DNA from: CAZHON01 sp964534565 | GTDB taxonomy: Bacteria > Patescibacteriota > Gracilibacteria > Peribacterales > Peribacteraceae | Length of the DNA: 64,000 nt | Reading direction: 5' to 3' | NCBI GenBank assembly: GCA_964534565.1 | Contig: CAZHON010000002.1 | Span: 186,001 to 250,000, forward strand | Shown here: positions 49,509-58,390 of the stretch, piece after piece | How the letters are laid out: each line of letters starts with the position of its first letter | Numbering within the stretch: the stretch's first letter is position 1 | The notes under the pieces: generated by a model | What the model saw: the letters and a program-made list of their open reading frames with translations, nothing else | Database searches by the model: none | Told to the model about the DNA's origin: nothing | Translations under genes and position numbers: made by a program

Positions 49509-49515
49509 ATGAGAC

Positions 49516-49812
49516 GTGCATTCGCGTACTGCAATCATCGTTTGTTCCTGCATCAGCCTGGGGGTCATTCTTTGGACCCTCCAAGGGGTTCCAAGCGTAT
49601 GGCCGCTCCTGAGTGACCCTGCAGTCCGAACGGCTGCCCCAGAGGCCATGGCGCAGCTGAGAGCGCAGGGGCTCTGGCTGGTCGACACCGAGCTTGTGGC
49701 CATTGAACGAAAAACAAATGAAATCTGTTTTGAGTGGGAACACATCTACCACGGACGAAACAAGGAGAGTGCGAGCAAACGCCTTACGACCTGCGTCCCA
49801 CATTCATCATGA
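49516..49812 (+). CDS. Small membrane-anchored protein preceding a GT-C enzyme
   Basis: The 98-residue product has one hydrophobic segment at about 5-24 (TAIIVCSCISLGVILWTLQG) and a small exported part with no family I recognise. It starts with GTG and its end overlaps the next gene by 4 bp (ATGA), so it is translationally coupled to the membrane glycosyltransferase and may work with it. Confidence 0.6.
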   Translation: MHSRTAIIVCSCISLGVILWTLQGVPSVWPLLSDPAVRTAAPEAMAQLRAQGLWLVDTELVAIERKTNEICFEWEHIYHGRNKESASKRLTTCVPHSS

Positions 49813-51050
49813 CCTGGATCGCCCTCCTCATCGGCATCGCACTGCGCCTGACGGATGTGACCGTTCCGGACATGGCGACAGATGAAGCGCAGTTCGCACT
49901 CGGCGTCACGGCGGCGCATCCCCCGCTGGGACTGTGGCTCATGCAGCTTGCACAAGGGCTGGTGGGACACACACTGATGGGCGCACGCGCGACCAGTGTC
50001 GTCGCGGGAATCGCCACGTTGGGACTGTTGTGGCTCCTTGCAAAACAGAGTCTGGGAAAAAGAGGCGCCCTCCTCGCTCTCACCATTGCTTGTCTGTTCC
50101 CGAGTGCGATTACCTATTCGCGTCTCGCGTACTTAAGTCCTCTGCTTTGCTTTTTCTGGATCGCAGGAACACTCACATTCGTGCGAGCACAGGAACGACA
50201 GTCAACCGGTCGATTGATAGCGCTCTTTGTGTGTGCGCTGATGGCAACGTTCGTCAAAACACAGGGATTGCTGCTGCCATCTCTCCTCCTTGTGGGTCGA
50301 TTCGTTGAACGAAAAGGGAATATTCTGCGCGACCCGATCAGTTGGGTACTGGTGCTCAGTCTTCTGCCGATCTTCGTTTATCTTCCGTTACACCCTGGAA
50401 TCATCGCAACACTCACGCTCAACACAGGGTCGATGTACGGAGTGAATTCTCCACTTTTCCGTGTCGAAGATTTGCTGCGAACAATCTGGAGCATCATGAG
50501 CATTACCACTGTGTTGATCGCATGTGCCATCCCCTTCCTCCGGCGTGTGCCGTGGGCGGTAGGGTGCCTCTGTATTCTTGCAATCGCGCAGCAATTTCTC
50601 TTGGGTCCGGGGCACGGGTACTACACAGCGGAATGGATCATTTGGAGCATTCCCATCGGCGCCCTGCTTCTTGCCACACCCAAACCCGTTCGTTTGGGAA
50701 TTGTCGGGTTGCAGGTCATGACGACCCTGCTGTTGCTTGCTCCGCTTTCGTTTGGACCCCATGCATTGCGAAACCCCCTCTTCAATGAAATCGGGTACTG
50801 GAATACGCATGCCGTCGCCATCAATGCAAAACTTGCAGGAACGCCTTCCGTCGTCGTTCTGGGGACTGCGGGGCATCACATTCGTTGGTACCTGGAGCCT
50901 CAGGTGCTTGTAGGAAAGGACATGGATCTGACGCAGTGGACCGGCCCCATCTTGGTCCTCGACCCCGCACTCCCGCCCGTGGGCCATCAACTTTTGCTGA
51001 AAGATGAACGAATTGCTCTGTTCGGACCCTCTACAAAACCCGTACACTAG
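49809..51050 (+). CDS. GT-C (ArnT/PMT-like) membrane glycosyltransferase
   Basis: This 413-residue protein has about ten membrane segments. An acidic motif lies in the first extracytoplasmic loop (PDMATDEAQFALG, the DE pair of GT-C enzymes), and a soluble C-terminal part follows (about 330-413). Such enzymes move sugars from polyprenol phosphate carriers onto lipids or proteins outside the membrane. It probably uses the product of the neighbouring GT2 at 48806. Confidence 0.8.
   Translation: MTWIALLIGIALRLTDVTVPDMATDEAQFALGVTAAHPPLGLWLMQLAQGLVGHTLMGARATSVVAGIATLGLLWLLAKQSLGKRGALLALTIACLFPSAITYSRLAYLSPLLCFFWIAGTLTFVRAQERQSTGRLIALFVCALMATFVKTQGLLLPSLLLVGRFVERKGNILRDPISWVLVLSLLPIFVYLPLHPGIIATLTLNTGSMYGVNSPLFRVEDLLRTIWSIMSITTVLIACAIPFLRRVPWAVGCLCILAIAQQFLLGPGHGYYTAEWIIWSIPIGALLLATPKPVRLGIVGLQVMTTLLLLAPLSFGPHALRNPLFNEIGYWNTHAVAINAKLAGTPSVVVLGTAGHHIRWYLEPQVLVGKDMDLTQWTGPILVLDPALPPVGHQLLLKDERIALFGPSTKPVH
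51043..51048 (+). promoter_or_regulatory. -10 element of the epimerase gene at 51056
   Basis: TACACT ends seven bases before ATG 51056, within the last codons of the upstream gene. Confidence 0.5.
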
Positions 51051-51055
51051 GCCCC

Positions 51056-51964
51056 ATGCGTCTTCTGGTTACCGGATCCTCCGGCACCATCGGCACCCGT
51101 CTCTGTGAGCAACTGCTCGCAGCAGGTCACGATGTCGTGGGAGCAGACTGGGAGAAGAACAAATGGCAGCCGTCGATTCAGGCAGTCACCGTGATGGCCG
51201 ATTTGCGCGACAAGGCGCAGTGGAAAAAGATTCCCAACGACGTCGAAGCGATCGTGCACCTGGCTGCAAATGCGCGTGTGTATGAGCTTGTGGAAAATCC
51301 GGACCGCGCACTCGACAACGTGACCGACACGTTCCACATGTTGGAATTCGCACGCGAGCACGGCATCAAAAAAATCATCTTCGCCTCGTCTCGAGAGACG
51401 TACGGAAATATTCCTGCAGCAGAGAAATACACCGAAGACATGGCCCGTATGGAAAACTGTGAAAGCCCCTACACGGCCAGCAAGATCGCCGGGGAAGCTT
51501 TCGTTGAATCCTACACACGTTGTTACGGCATCGATCATGTCATCGTTCGTTTCAGCAACGTCTACGGCATGTACGACGATTCCGTCCGCGTTGTGCCTCT
51601 GTTCTTCCGCAAGGCGCGCGCGAATGAAGAGCTGCATGTGTTCGGAGAGAAGTGCCTCGACTTCACATACATCGACGACGCCGTCGATGGTGTGATGAAG
51701 ATCTTGGCACAATTCGACAGTGTCAAAAATGCCACGTACAACTTGGCATTCGGAGAAGGAACAACGCTGAAACATTTGGCAGAAAGCATTAAAGAATTAT
51801 TGGGCAGTACATCTGCAATCACCATGGGGCAAAGCCGCACCGGCGAAGTGGTGCGTTACATTGCCGATATTTCAAAGGCGCAGAAGGCATTCGGATACAG
51901 CCCCAAAACACCATTTTCAGATGGAATTAGGAAATCCGTTGAATGGTACAAAGCCAACACCTAG
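51056..51964 (+). CDS. NAD-dependent nucleotide-sugar epimerase/dehydratase
   Basis: The 302-residue extended short-chain dehydrogenase has TGSSGTIGTRLCEQLL, the catalytic SPYTASKIAGE (Tyr and Lys four apart), and RFSNVYGMYDDSVRVVPLF. It resembles UDP-glucose 4-epimerases, but the substrate is not decided by sequence. It differs clearly from the paralogues at 47862 and 52374. Its stop interlocks with the convergent gtrA-like gene. Confidence 0.85.
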   Translation: MRLLVTGSSGTIGTRLCEQLLAAGHDVVGADWEKNKWQPSIQAVTVMADLRDKAQWKKIPNDVEAIVHLAANARVYELVENPDRALDNVTDTFHMLEFAREHGIKKIIFASSRETYGNIPAAEKYTEDMARMENCESPYTASKIAGEAFVESYTRCYGIDHVIVRFSNVYGMYDDSVRVVPLFFRKARANEELHVFGEKCLDFTYIDDAVDGVMKILAQFDSVKNATYNLAFGEGTTLKHLAESIKELLGSTSAITMGQSRTGEVVRYIADISKAQKAFGYSPKTPFSDGIRKSVEWYKANT

Positions 51965-52377
51965 GCTTTCTTTTTTCGGAAAATAAACGTCGTACTCATG
52001 ATGTAGTTGATCACCGCTCCGATTCCAATCGCGAGCGCTTTCGCAATTTCGTGCGGCACTCCGACCCAGTAGAAGAATGACGACATGAAGAAATTCAGTC
52101 CGATGCTTGGCACATAGACCACCGCGAATTTTGCGAATTGGTTCCCGACCGTCTGTTCGTGATTGCGGAAGGTAAGGTACTTGTTGAAGCAGAAGACGAA
52201 CGACGCACCGACGCACGCGGACACGACAAACCCAATCAGAGTCGGCACCTGAAAATGTTCCACCAAAATCCACTGAGAGGTTAGGTCGAGCACTGCTCCG
52301 CAGCCGCCTCCCACAATGAACTTGAGGATTTGAGGCAGGTGTTGCTGCACCTTGGGATGTTCCAGAATCTTTCTCAT
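51961..52377 (-). CDS. GtrA-family membrane protein
   Basis: This 138-residue protein has four membrane segments and the family pattern FIVGGGCGAVLDLTSQWILV, FCFNKYLTFRN and INYIMSTTFIFRKK. GtrA proteins help flip polyprenol-linked sugars for surface glycan decoration, and DPM1-like and GT-C partners are nearby. Its start lies upstream in an operon behind the epimerase gene at 52374, which it overlaps by 4 bp. Confidence 0.9.
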   Translation of the reverse strand: MRKILEHPKVQQHLPQILKFIVGGGCGAVLDLTSQWILVEHFQVPTLIGFVVSACVGASFVFCFNKYLTFRNHEQTVGNQFAKFAVVYVPSIGLNFFMSSFFYWVGVPHEIAKALAIGIGAVINYIMSTTFIFRKKKA

Positions 52378-53321
52378 TCGCGTTCAGGAGTAGCCTGCCA
52401 AGCGTCGTACGTTCGCTTGAGCCCATCGGACAGAGACGTCCAGGGAAGGTCATCGAGACAAGGATGGGGCGGCAGAAGAGGAATTACACGCAAGCCTTCT
52501 GGCTTCTCTGCGTCAAACACGATCGGTAGATCGGGGCGGACAAGCGAACAGATCATCGCAGCGAGCTCCTTCACGCGCACAACCTCGGGTGCGTGCACAT
52601 ACTGCACACCGCGGGCACCGGCGCTATGAAGACGCAAGATCGCTTCCACTAAGTCTTCGACGTACAAGAAGGCTCTCTCTTGCTCACCACTCCCCCACAC
52701 GGTCAGTTTTTCTTTCGCATCCCGTGCACGGACGAACAGAGACGGAATGACATTCCCTTCCTCCGTAAAGGTATCGCGCGGTCCATAGGACCCCACGGGA
52801 CGCACGGTGAGAAGCGGGAAGTTGAGCTGGTGAGCTGCCAATAACCACAATGTTTCACACACCGCCTTTCCAAGAACGTATCCGTTCGTGTGTTCGTTCT
52901 GAGCGAGCGCAATCACATCGATGGTCGGTGGAATGTTCGCCGTACTGAAGAAGGTCACGTGAGGAAGCTTCGCCTTGTGCTCCTTGAGCCCATCAATGAG
53001 CGCGAGGGTCATGCGAACATTCTCGGTTGCCGTATCGCTGCATTTTCGCTCGTGGTATTCCGCGTCGCGACGGCAGGCAGCGAGGTGAAAGACGCTGTCG
53101 ATTCCCTTGAGAAGAGAGGCGCAGTATTCCGCATCGCGGAGGTCGCCCACCACCCATTCCACCTTTGCACGTTTATCGGAAAGTGTCCTGAAATTCTTGG
53201 ATCGTGCCGGCACACGCACCGTTGCCCCCTCTGCAAGCAGCCGTTCGACCAAGAAACTGCCCAGGAAGCCCGTTCCGCCGGTCACCAGGACATGTTTATT
53301 CTTCCAAGGAGAGTCAGTCAT
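52374..53321 (-). CDS. NAD-dependent epimerase/dehydratase
   Basis: This 315-residue extended short-chain dehydrogenase has LVTGGTGFLGSFLVERLL, VFHLAACRRDAEYH, the active-site NGYVLGKAVCE (Tyr and Lys) and RPVGSYGPRDTF. The serine usually before the Tyr is in FFSTANIP. It is GDP-fucose-synthase-like in layout, which would fit gmd downstream, but the substrate is uncertain. Its stop overlaps the gtrA-like start (ATGA). Confidence 0.82.
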   Translation of the reverse strand: MTDSPWKNKHVLVTGGTGFLGSFLVERLLAEGATVRVPARSKNFRTLSDKRAKVEWVVGDLRDAEYCASLLKGIDSVFHLAACRRDAEYHERKCSDTATENVRMTLALIDGLKEHKAKLPHVTFFSTANIPPTIDVIALAQNEHTNGYVLGKAVCETLWLLAAHQLNFPLLTVRPVGSYGPRDTFTEEGNVIPSLFVRARDAKEKLTVWGSGEQERAFLYVEDLVEAILRLHSAGARGVQYVHAPEVVRVKELAAMICSLVRPDLPIVFDAEKPEGLRVIPLLPPHPCLDDLPWTSLSDGLKRTYDAWQATPERE

Positions 53322-53384
53322 GGCCCAAGCGTAGCAGGGAGAAGTGGGGGCCGCCTACCCTTCCCGAGAAACAGAAAGGTTCTG

Positions 53385-53390
53385 TACACT
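53385..53390 (+). promoter_or_regulatory. -10 element of the dehydrogenase gene at 53397
   Basis: TACACT, extended by TG on its left, ends six bases before ATG 53397. Confidence 0.6.
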
Positions 53391-53396
53391 GCACCT

Positions 53397-54671
53397 ATGT
53401 CGGACACCCGTCCTGTCATCTGTCTCATCGGCCTTGGCTACGTCGGCCTCCCGCTTGCACACGCATTTGCCCGAAACGGCTACCGCGTGTTGGGATTCGA
53501 TATCTCCACGCGCCGCATCGAGGACCTGAAGAAAGGACACGATTGGACGAACGAACTCACCACGGAACAACTGCAAAGTGTGACGCTGGAATTGAGCGAT
53601 GACCCGACCATCATCAAGCAAGCGGACATCATCATCGTCACCGTCCCCACACCTGTCGACGAAAACAATCTGCCGGACTTGAGCCCTGTGGAGAGTGCGT
53701 CGGTGACCGTGGGAAAGAATTTGAAGAAAGGAGCGATCGTCGTCTTTGAGTCGACCGTGTACCCGGGTGTGACCGAAGAGCTCTGCGGACCCATCATTGA
53801 AAAGGAATCGGGACTGACGTGCGGAGTCGATTTCAAGCTTGGGTACTCTCCCGAGCGCATCAACCCCGGAGATAAAGAGCACACAGTCGATAAAATTTTG
53901 AAAGTTGTCGGAGGTCAGGATGACGACACGACGGACACATTGGTGGAGCTCTACGGTTCTGTCATCACTGCGGGGATTCACCGCGCTGCAAGCATTAAAG
54001 TCGCTGAAATGGCCAAAGCGATTGAGAACGCACAGCGCGACCTCAACATCGCCTACATCAATGAAATTGCCGTGTTCTGCAACGCCATGAACATTCAAAC
54101 GAAGGACGTGCTCGCAGCCGCAGGAACGAAATGGAATTTCCTCAAGTTCCAACCGGGACTGGTGGGCGGACACTGCATCGGGGTCGACCCGTACTACCTC
54201 GTCGAGAAAGGAAAGATGCTCGGCATCGACACGCACGTCATCACCGCAGGTCGCGGCCGCAACGACAGCATGGGCCCGTACATTGCACACCAAGTGCTCG
54301 CCCATCTTCCGGTCGCTCCGAAAGACGCAAAGATTTTGGTCCTCGGTGTCACCTTCAAAGAGAACATCCCCGACACTCGCAACAGCAAAGTCGTCGACGT
54401 CGTGCGTACGCTGAAGGAAGCAGGGTGCCACGTGCAGGCACACGACCCTCAAGTGAAGGACGAAGACTTGGTTCGATTGGGGTACGAGCCGGGAACGCTC
54501 ACCGGTGCATTCGATGCGGTGCTCTACCTTGTGCCACACCGTGAGTATCGTGATTTAAAAACCCAGGACTGGGTCAACTTGGTCAAAACCGGAGGCGTGC
54601 TCTACGACCTCAAGTCCCTGCTCCCGGGCAGTGAATTTACGGCTGCAGGACGACATTATCTGTCGCTCTAA
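53397..54671 (+). CDS. UDP-N-acetylhexosamine dehydrogenase (WbpA/TviB-like)
   Basis: This 424-residue UDP-sugar dehydrogenase has the NAD motif LIGLGYVGLPLAHAFARNGY, VTVPTPVDENNLPDL, GYSPERINPGDKEHTV and the catalytic cysteine Cys260 in GLVGGHCIGVDPYYL. These features place it with UDP-GlcNAc/UDP-ManNAc dehydrogenases rather than with ugd. It would make a uronic acid such as UDP-GlcNAcA, or UDP-ManNAcA from the 2-epimerase product. Confidence 0.9.
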   Translation: MSDTRPVICLIGLGYVGLPLAHAFARNGYRVLGFDISTRRIEDLKKGHDWTNELTTEQLQSVTLELSDDPTIIKQADIIIVTVPTPVDENNLPDLSPVESASVTVGKNLKKGAIVVFESTVYPGVTEELCGPIIEKESGLTCGVDFKLGYSPERINPGDKEHTVDKILKVVGGQDDDTTDTLVELYGSVITAGIHRAASIKVAEMAKAIENAQRDLNIAYINEIAVFCNAMNIQTKDVLAAAGTKWNFLKFQPGLVGGHCIGVDPYYLVEKGKMLGIDTHVITAGRGRNDSMGPYIAHQVLAHLPVAPKDAKILVLGVTFKENIPDTRNSKVVDVVRTLKEAGCHVQAHDPQVKDEDLVRLGYEPGTLTGAFDAVLYLVPHREYRDLKTQDWVNLVKTGGVLYDLKSLLPGSEFTAAGRHYLSL

Positions 54672-54696
54672 GGTCTTCACAGAGACAAAAGACGTG

Positions 54697-54702
54697 TAGG
54701 AT
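54697..54702 (+). promoter_or_regulatory. -10 element of the flippase gene
   Basis: TAGGAT ends six bases before ATG 54709. Confidence 0.5.
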
Positions 54703-54708
54703 AGGGGC

Positions 54709-56025
54709 ATGGAACGGCTCTACCGACTCCTCTCCCGGCCTTTCGTCAAAGATTTGGCCACACTGCAAACGGGACAGATCGTGGCAATGATCTGCAGCTT
54801 TGCCTCGTCCATTCTCTATGCCCGTCTGTTGGGACTGGAAGGCTATGGACAGTACGCAGTCGTACTGACGTTCACCGGGGTGGTGGGACTGCTCACCAAC
54901 TTGGGACAGCAACAAACCACGCTCACATTTTTTGCCGAAGCCTACAGTCGAAAAGACGCCGTCGCGATGAAGCGCGTCGCACAGTACTACGTCGTGTTCG
55001 GATTTTTGAGTGCCGTTCTGCTTGGAATCGGAATCGCAATCCTGCCGTTCCTCTCCACTCTTCTCTACGGCTCCCCGACCATCGGGCAGTGGGGTCGTAT
55101 CGTATTCCTCGCGTCGCTGTGCGATATCCCATACCTCTTCTACACCAACATCCTGCAAGCAACGCGACAGATCCGCACTCTCACCCTGACCGAGAATGCC
55201 GCGACCGTTGCTCAGTTACTCTTCACGACGATTCTGCTGCTCGCCTCGTACGGAGTGAGTGGCGTGCTATTGGGGAGCTTGCTGTCGTCGGCGCTGTTCA
55301 TGGCCCTTTCGTTGGTGCTCTACCCGCGATTGGCAGAGGCGCATCAGTTGCCGACATTGAAGGAAATCATGAGTCCCCTCGACCGACGATCATTCTGGAA
55401 GTACGCAAAAGATGGAGGATGGATTGCGCTCGATAAGACCGTAGGAAATTTGTTCCCGAATATTTTCCTCTTCGTGATCAGTACCGTTGCATCGGTACGC
55501 GTCATGGGGCTCCTGCGTTTGGCACTCAAACTTGCAAGCCTGCCGACGTCCTTCGTACTGTCGAGCATCAGCAGACTGTCCAGCAGTGTGCTGCCGGGAC
55601 TTGCGGGGAAAGGCACCGACATCTTGCGACGCAATGTCTCCACACTCATCCGCCACACGATCGCGATCCATGTCTTCACCAGCATTGCGGCGATTGTGTG
55701 TGTGAAGATTTTCCTGCCGATTGTGTACGGGCCTGAATTTTCACCCGCGCTCTACCCCTTCATCATCATCACACTTCTCAATATCACCCAAGCTTTCCAC
55801 ACGTTTGCGACTCCCATTCTGCGCATCTACTCGCGTGTGTATTACGCAACCATACTGAACGTTACGGGGTTGTTGCTGGGACTCCTTTCGCTCGCGATCT
55901 CGATGCCACTGCTCACCGAGACGCGTGCACTCTACGTCGGGTTGGGAGTCTATTGTGTAATCGTCAGCCTCCAAATGGTTCCGGCGTGGCGCGCAATGCA
56001 AAAGCCGCTCCCCTTGATCCCCTGA
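54709..56025 (+). CDS. Wzx-type polysaccharide flippase
   Basis: This 438-residue protein has about twelve membrane helices and the MOP/MATE-like pattern of O-unit flippases: TGQIVAMICSFASSILYARL near the start, LGLEGYGQYAVVLTFTGVV, and PIVYGPEFSPALYPFIIITL. It would move lipid-linked glycan units across the membrane. It opens a two-gene unit with the glycosyltransferase 2 bases downstream. Confidence 0.88.
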   Translation: MERLYRLLSRPFVKDLATLQTGQIVAMICSFASSILYARLLGLEGYGQYAVVLTFTGVVGLLTNLGQQQTTLTFFAEAYSRKDAVAMKRVAQYYVVFGFLSAVLLGIGIAILPFLSTLLYGSPTIGQWGRIVFLASLCDIPYLFYTNILQATRQIRTLTLTENAATVAQLLFTTILLLASYGVSGVLLGSLLSSALFMALSLVLYPRLAEAHQLPTLKEIMSPLDRRSFWKYAKDGGWIALDKTVGNLFPNIFLFVISTVASVRVMGLLRLALKLASLPTSFVLSSISRLSSSVLPGLAGKGTDILRRNVSTLIRHTIAIHVFTSIAAIVCVKIFLPIVYGPEFSPALYPFIIITLLNITQAFHTFATPILRIYSRVYYATILNVTGLLLGLLSLAISMPLLTETRALYVGLGVYCVIVSLQMVPAWRAMQKPLPLIP

Positions 56026-56027
56026 CC

Positions 56028-57266
56028 ATGCGCATCGCCTTTTTCAATGACGACGGACCGGCGGTCGTGCAGGGTGGAGATGTCCATATCGTTCACATGC
56101 TGCGAAAGAATTTGAGCGCGCGGGGACACACGGTCACTCTCGTCACCTCTCATTTGCCATCGGTGAATTCTTCCATCGTTCGCACCCATGACGATGCCGG
56201 TGCCGTGATCAGTTTGCCGATCTCTCGCAGCAAGTGGAGCCAGTGGCACTGCATTCGTCGGCCTGCCGTCTCGCGCATGATCGAACGTGTGCTGGCGGAC
56301 ATTCAACCGGATATCGTCCATGCGCACATCATTCATTTGGCACTGACGTACGACACTCTTCGCCTGGCCGCCGCACATACGTCCCGCATTTTTTTGACAG
56401 CTCACGACACGTTTCTCGTGTCCTTTGGCCGAGTGAACGGCAATGCCTACCGCCGTGCGGCACTGCATCACCGTCCGTATCGCATGCATTGGTACGATCA
56501 TCTTCTCGCAGCCGGCAGACGATACAACCCTCTGCGCAACGGACGCATTCGCTCCGTGCTTCGCTCCACAGGAACACAGGTCATTGCCGTCAGTCATGCC
56601 ATCAACGATTTTTTGGCAGTCCACGGCATCGACTCCACCGTGATTCACAATGCCATCGAGGCAAAGCAGCCAGTGAGTGCGCAGGACGTTGCTGCGTTTC
56701 GGACCCGTCACGCAATCAACGGACCGTGTCTGTTGGTGGGTGGGCGCCTCAACGAAGACAAGGGAATCCCCGCTGCACTGCGTGCGTTTTCGGTGGTACG
56801 AAAGGAAGTTCCCCAGGCCACTCTCCTGATTGTGGGAGAAGCAGAGCGCATTCGTCCTTTTCTGCAGGACTGCGCACCCGATGTGCGCGAGTTCGTTCGC
56901 ACGACCGGGTGGCTGTCGTCTCAGGAAATGCGTACGGCCTATGCAGCTTGTGACGTCGTCACCACTCCCTCGATCTACCTCGATGCATTCAACTTGATGA
57001 ACGTCGAGGCAATGATTCAACGCAAACCTGTCATCGGTACATGCTTCGGCGGCACGCCGGAAATCGTGGAAGATGGACACACGGGCTTCATCGTCAATCC
57101 TTTGGATACCGTGGCCTATGCGCAGAAGATCGTGCATCTGTTGCGGGACCTTCCGTTGGCACAAACAATGGGAGAAGCGGGGGCAAAACGCGTCTTGAAA
57201 TTGTTCATGCCCGAATCTTTCATCGAGAAACACCTGTCGCTCTACCAGGCAGCCACGTCTCTGTAG
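56028..57266 (+). CDS. Glycosyltransferase family 4
   Basis: The 412-residue product has a GT-B fold: RIAFFNDDGPAVVQGGDVHI at the start, IVHAHIIHLALTYDTLRLAA, the donor site VGGRLNEDKGIPAALRAF and the EX7E-type segment PSIYLDAFNLMNVEAMIQRK. It begins 2 bases after the flippase stop. Its end overlaps the next, convergent GT4 gene by 25 bases. The sugar donor is unknown. Confidence 0.9.
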   Translation: MRIAFFNDDGPAVVQGGDVHIVHMLRKNLSARGHTVTLVTSHLPSVNSSIVRTHDDAGAVISLPISRSKWSQWHCIRRPAVSRMIERVLADIQPDIVHAHIIHLALTYDTLRLAAAHTSRIFLTAHDTFLVSFGRVNGNAYRRAALHHRPYRMHWYDHLLAAGRRYNPLRNGRIRSVLRSTGTQVIAVSHAINDFLAVHGIDSTVIHNAIEAKQPVSAQDVAAFRTRHAINGPCLLVGGRLNEDKGIPAALRAFSVVRKEVPQATLLIVGEAERIRPFLQDCAPDVREFVRTTGWLSSQEMRTAYAACDVVTTPSIYLDAFNLMNVEAMIQRKPVIGTCFGGTPEIVEDGHTGFIVNPLDTVAYAQKIVHLLRDLPLAQTMGEAGAKRVLKLFMPESFIEKHLSLYQAATSL

Positions 57267-58336
57267 AACGGAATCAGCTGCTGCGTCGCGATCGCACTCC
57301 AGGTGTGTTCTTTTGCGACGCGCAGTGCGCCCTCTGACAAATTCTTCCACGTCGTTGCATCGAGTGTCTTCGCAATCGCCTCGGCGAGTGCGGCTGCATC
57401 TTCGGGAGGTGTGAGGAAACCGTTGATACCATCGCGAATCGCATACTCAGAGCCGAATCCACGCGTCGTCACCACGGGCGTCCCACAGGCATTCGCTTCA
57501 AAGTACACCATGGGGAATCCTTCGAATTGCCCCTTCGCATCGCGCGCAGCGAGCACGAAGACACTGGCGCGGTTGTAGAGAGAAAGAAGCGTCGCATCGT
57601 CGACAATCCCCGGGAACTCCAAGCGGTCGCTCACTCCTCCCTGCTCTGCGATGGCACGCACCTCGGCCACAAAAGCTGTGTCCGCCATGTCTCCGACCAC
57701 GCTGTAACGCAGAGACGGAAAGCGATCTTTCAGCAGAACCAGCGCTCGGGCACCCAAGTCCGCACCTTTGCGTGCCTTGATGCCACCGGTCGTGAGCATC
57801 AGTGGCTCGCGCGGAAGATGCAGCTGTCGAAACGCCGTCAGGTCGACTCCGTTTGGAATGAACCGACATTCGCGCAGCAGCCGCGTTGCCTCGCGTGTTT
57901 TTTGTTCCGTCTGTTTCGACCCCGTCGTCACAAGCTTGGTGCGCATGTAGGCGAAACGAAGCATGAGCCCAATGGGTGTCCACAAAGGACGTGGGACTGC
58001 GTAGGTTCCATGGAGTGTCATCGTGAATTTTGCCCCGATCAAGAGAGCCCCCAGCGCCGCGCCGGGCGCATACATTTCGATGAGACAGTGCACGACGTCG
58101 CACCCGCGACAGTGACGCATGACCTCTCGACAGACCTTCCACTGCACAAGCGGGTGAAAGCGCGGACCGGGCAATGTGTCGTGAAACGCAACGGACGCCA
58201 CGTTGTCTTTGTCGTGAGCGGTCACTACCTGCACCTCTGCCTGCGTTGCCACGGCCTCAATCAACCCCCGAGAATAGCGGGTCCAACCGTTTTGGGGGCC
58301 AAGGCCGGAGGTAACGAAGCCGATTTTCAGCGTCAT
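57242..58336 (-). CDS. Glycosyltransferase family 4
   Basis: This 364-residue GT-B protein opens KIGFVTSGLGPQNGWTRYSR and has GCDVVHCLIEMYAPGAALGA, the donor-binding TTGGIKARKGADLGARAL and the acidic segment GQFEGFPMVYFEANACGTPV. It differs enough from the GT4 at 56028 to have another specificity. ATG 58336 starts at the first conserved strand, eight bases after TACACT. Confidence 0.9.
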   Translation of the reverse strand: MTLKIGFVTSGLGPQNGWTRYSRGLIEAVATQAEVQVVTAHDKDNVASVAFHDTLPGPRFHPLVQWKVCREVMRHCRGCDVVHCLIEMYAPGAALGALLIGAKFTMTLHGTYAVPRPLWTPIGLMLRFAYMRTKLVTTGSKQTEQKTREATRLLRECRFIPNGVDLTAFRQLHLPREPLMLTTGGIKARKGADLGARALVLLKDRFPSLRYSVVGDMADTAFVAEVRAIAEQGGVSDRLEFPGIVDDATLLSLYNRASVFVLAARDAKGQFEGFPMVYFEANACGTPVVTTRGFGSEYAIRDGINGFLTPPEDAAALAEAIAKTLDATTWKNLSEGALRVAKEHTWSAIATQQLIPFYRDVAAW

Positions 58337-58344
58337 ATGCGGGC

Positions 58345-58350
58345 AGTGTA
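58345..58350 (-). promoter_or_regulatory. -10 element of the GT4 gene at 58336
   Basis: Minus-strand TACACT ends eight bases before ATG 58336. Confidence 0.45.
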
Positions 58351-58375
58351 CCTTCCAAACGCCCCAAAGACAGGG

Positions 58376-58381
58376 TACCGT
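58376..58381 (+). promoter_or_regulatory. -10 element of gmd
   Basis: TACCGT ends nine bases before ATG 58391. Confidence 0.4.
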
Positions 58382-58390
58382 TCCCGAGCT

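Noticed and set aside
53355..54539. A 394-codon minus-strand frame opposite the UDP-HexNAc dehydrogenase
   Set aside because: It is a shadow of a well-supported gene with an intact active-site cysteine and cofactor motif.
57527..58390. A 288-residue N-terminal extension of gmd
   Set aside because: It is antisense to a GT4 gene; the family start at ATG 58391 matches GDP-mannose dehydratase exactly.
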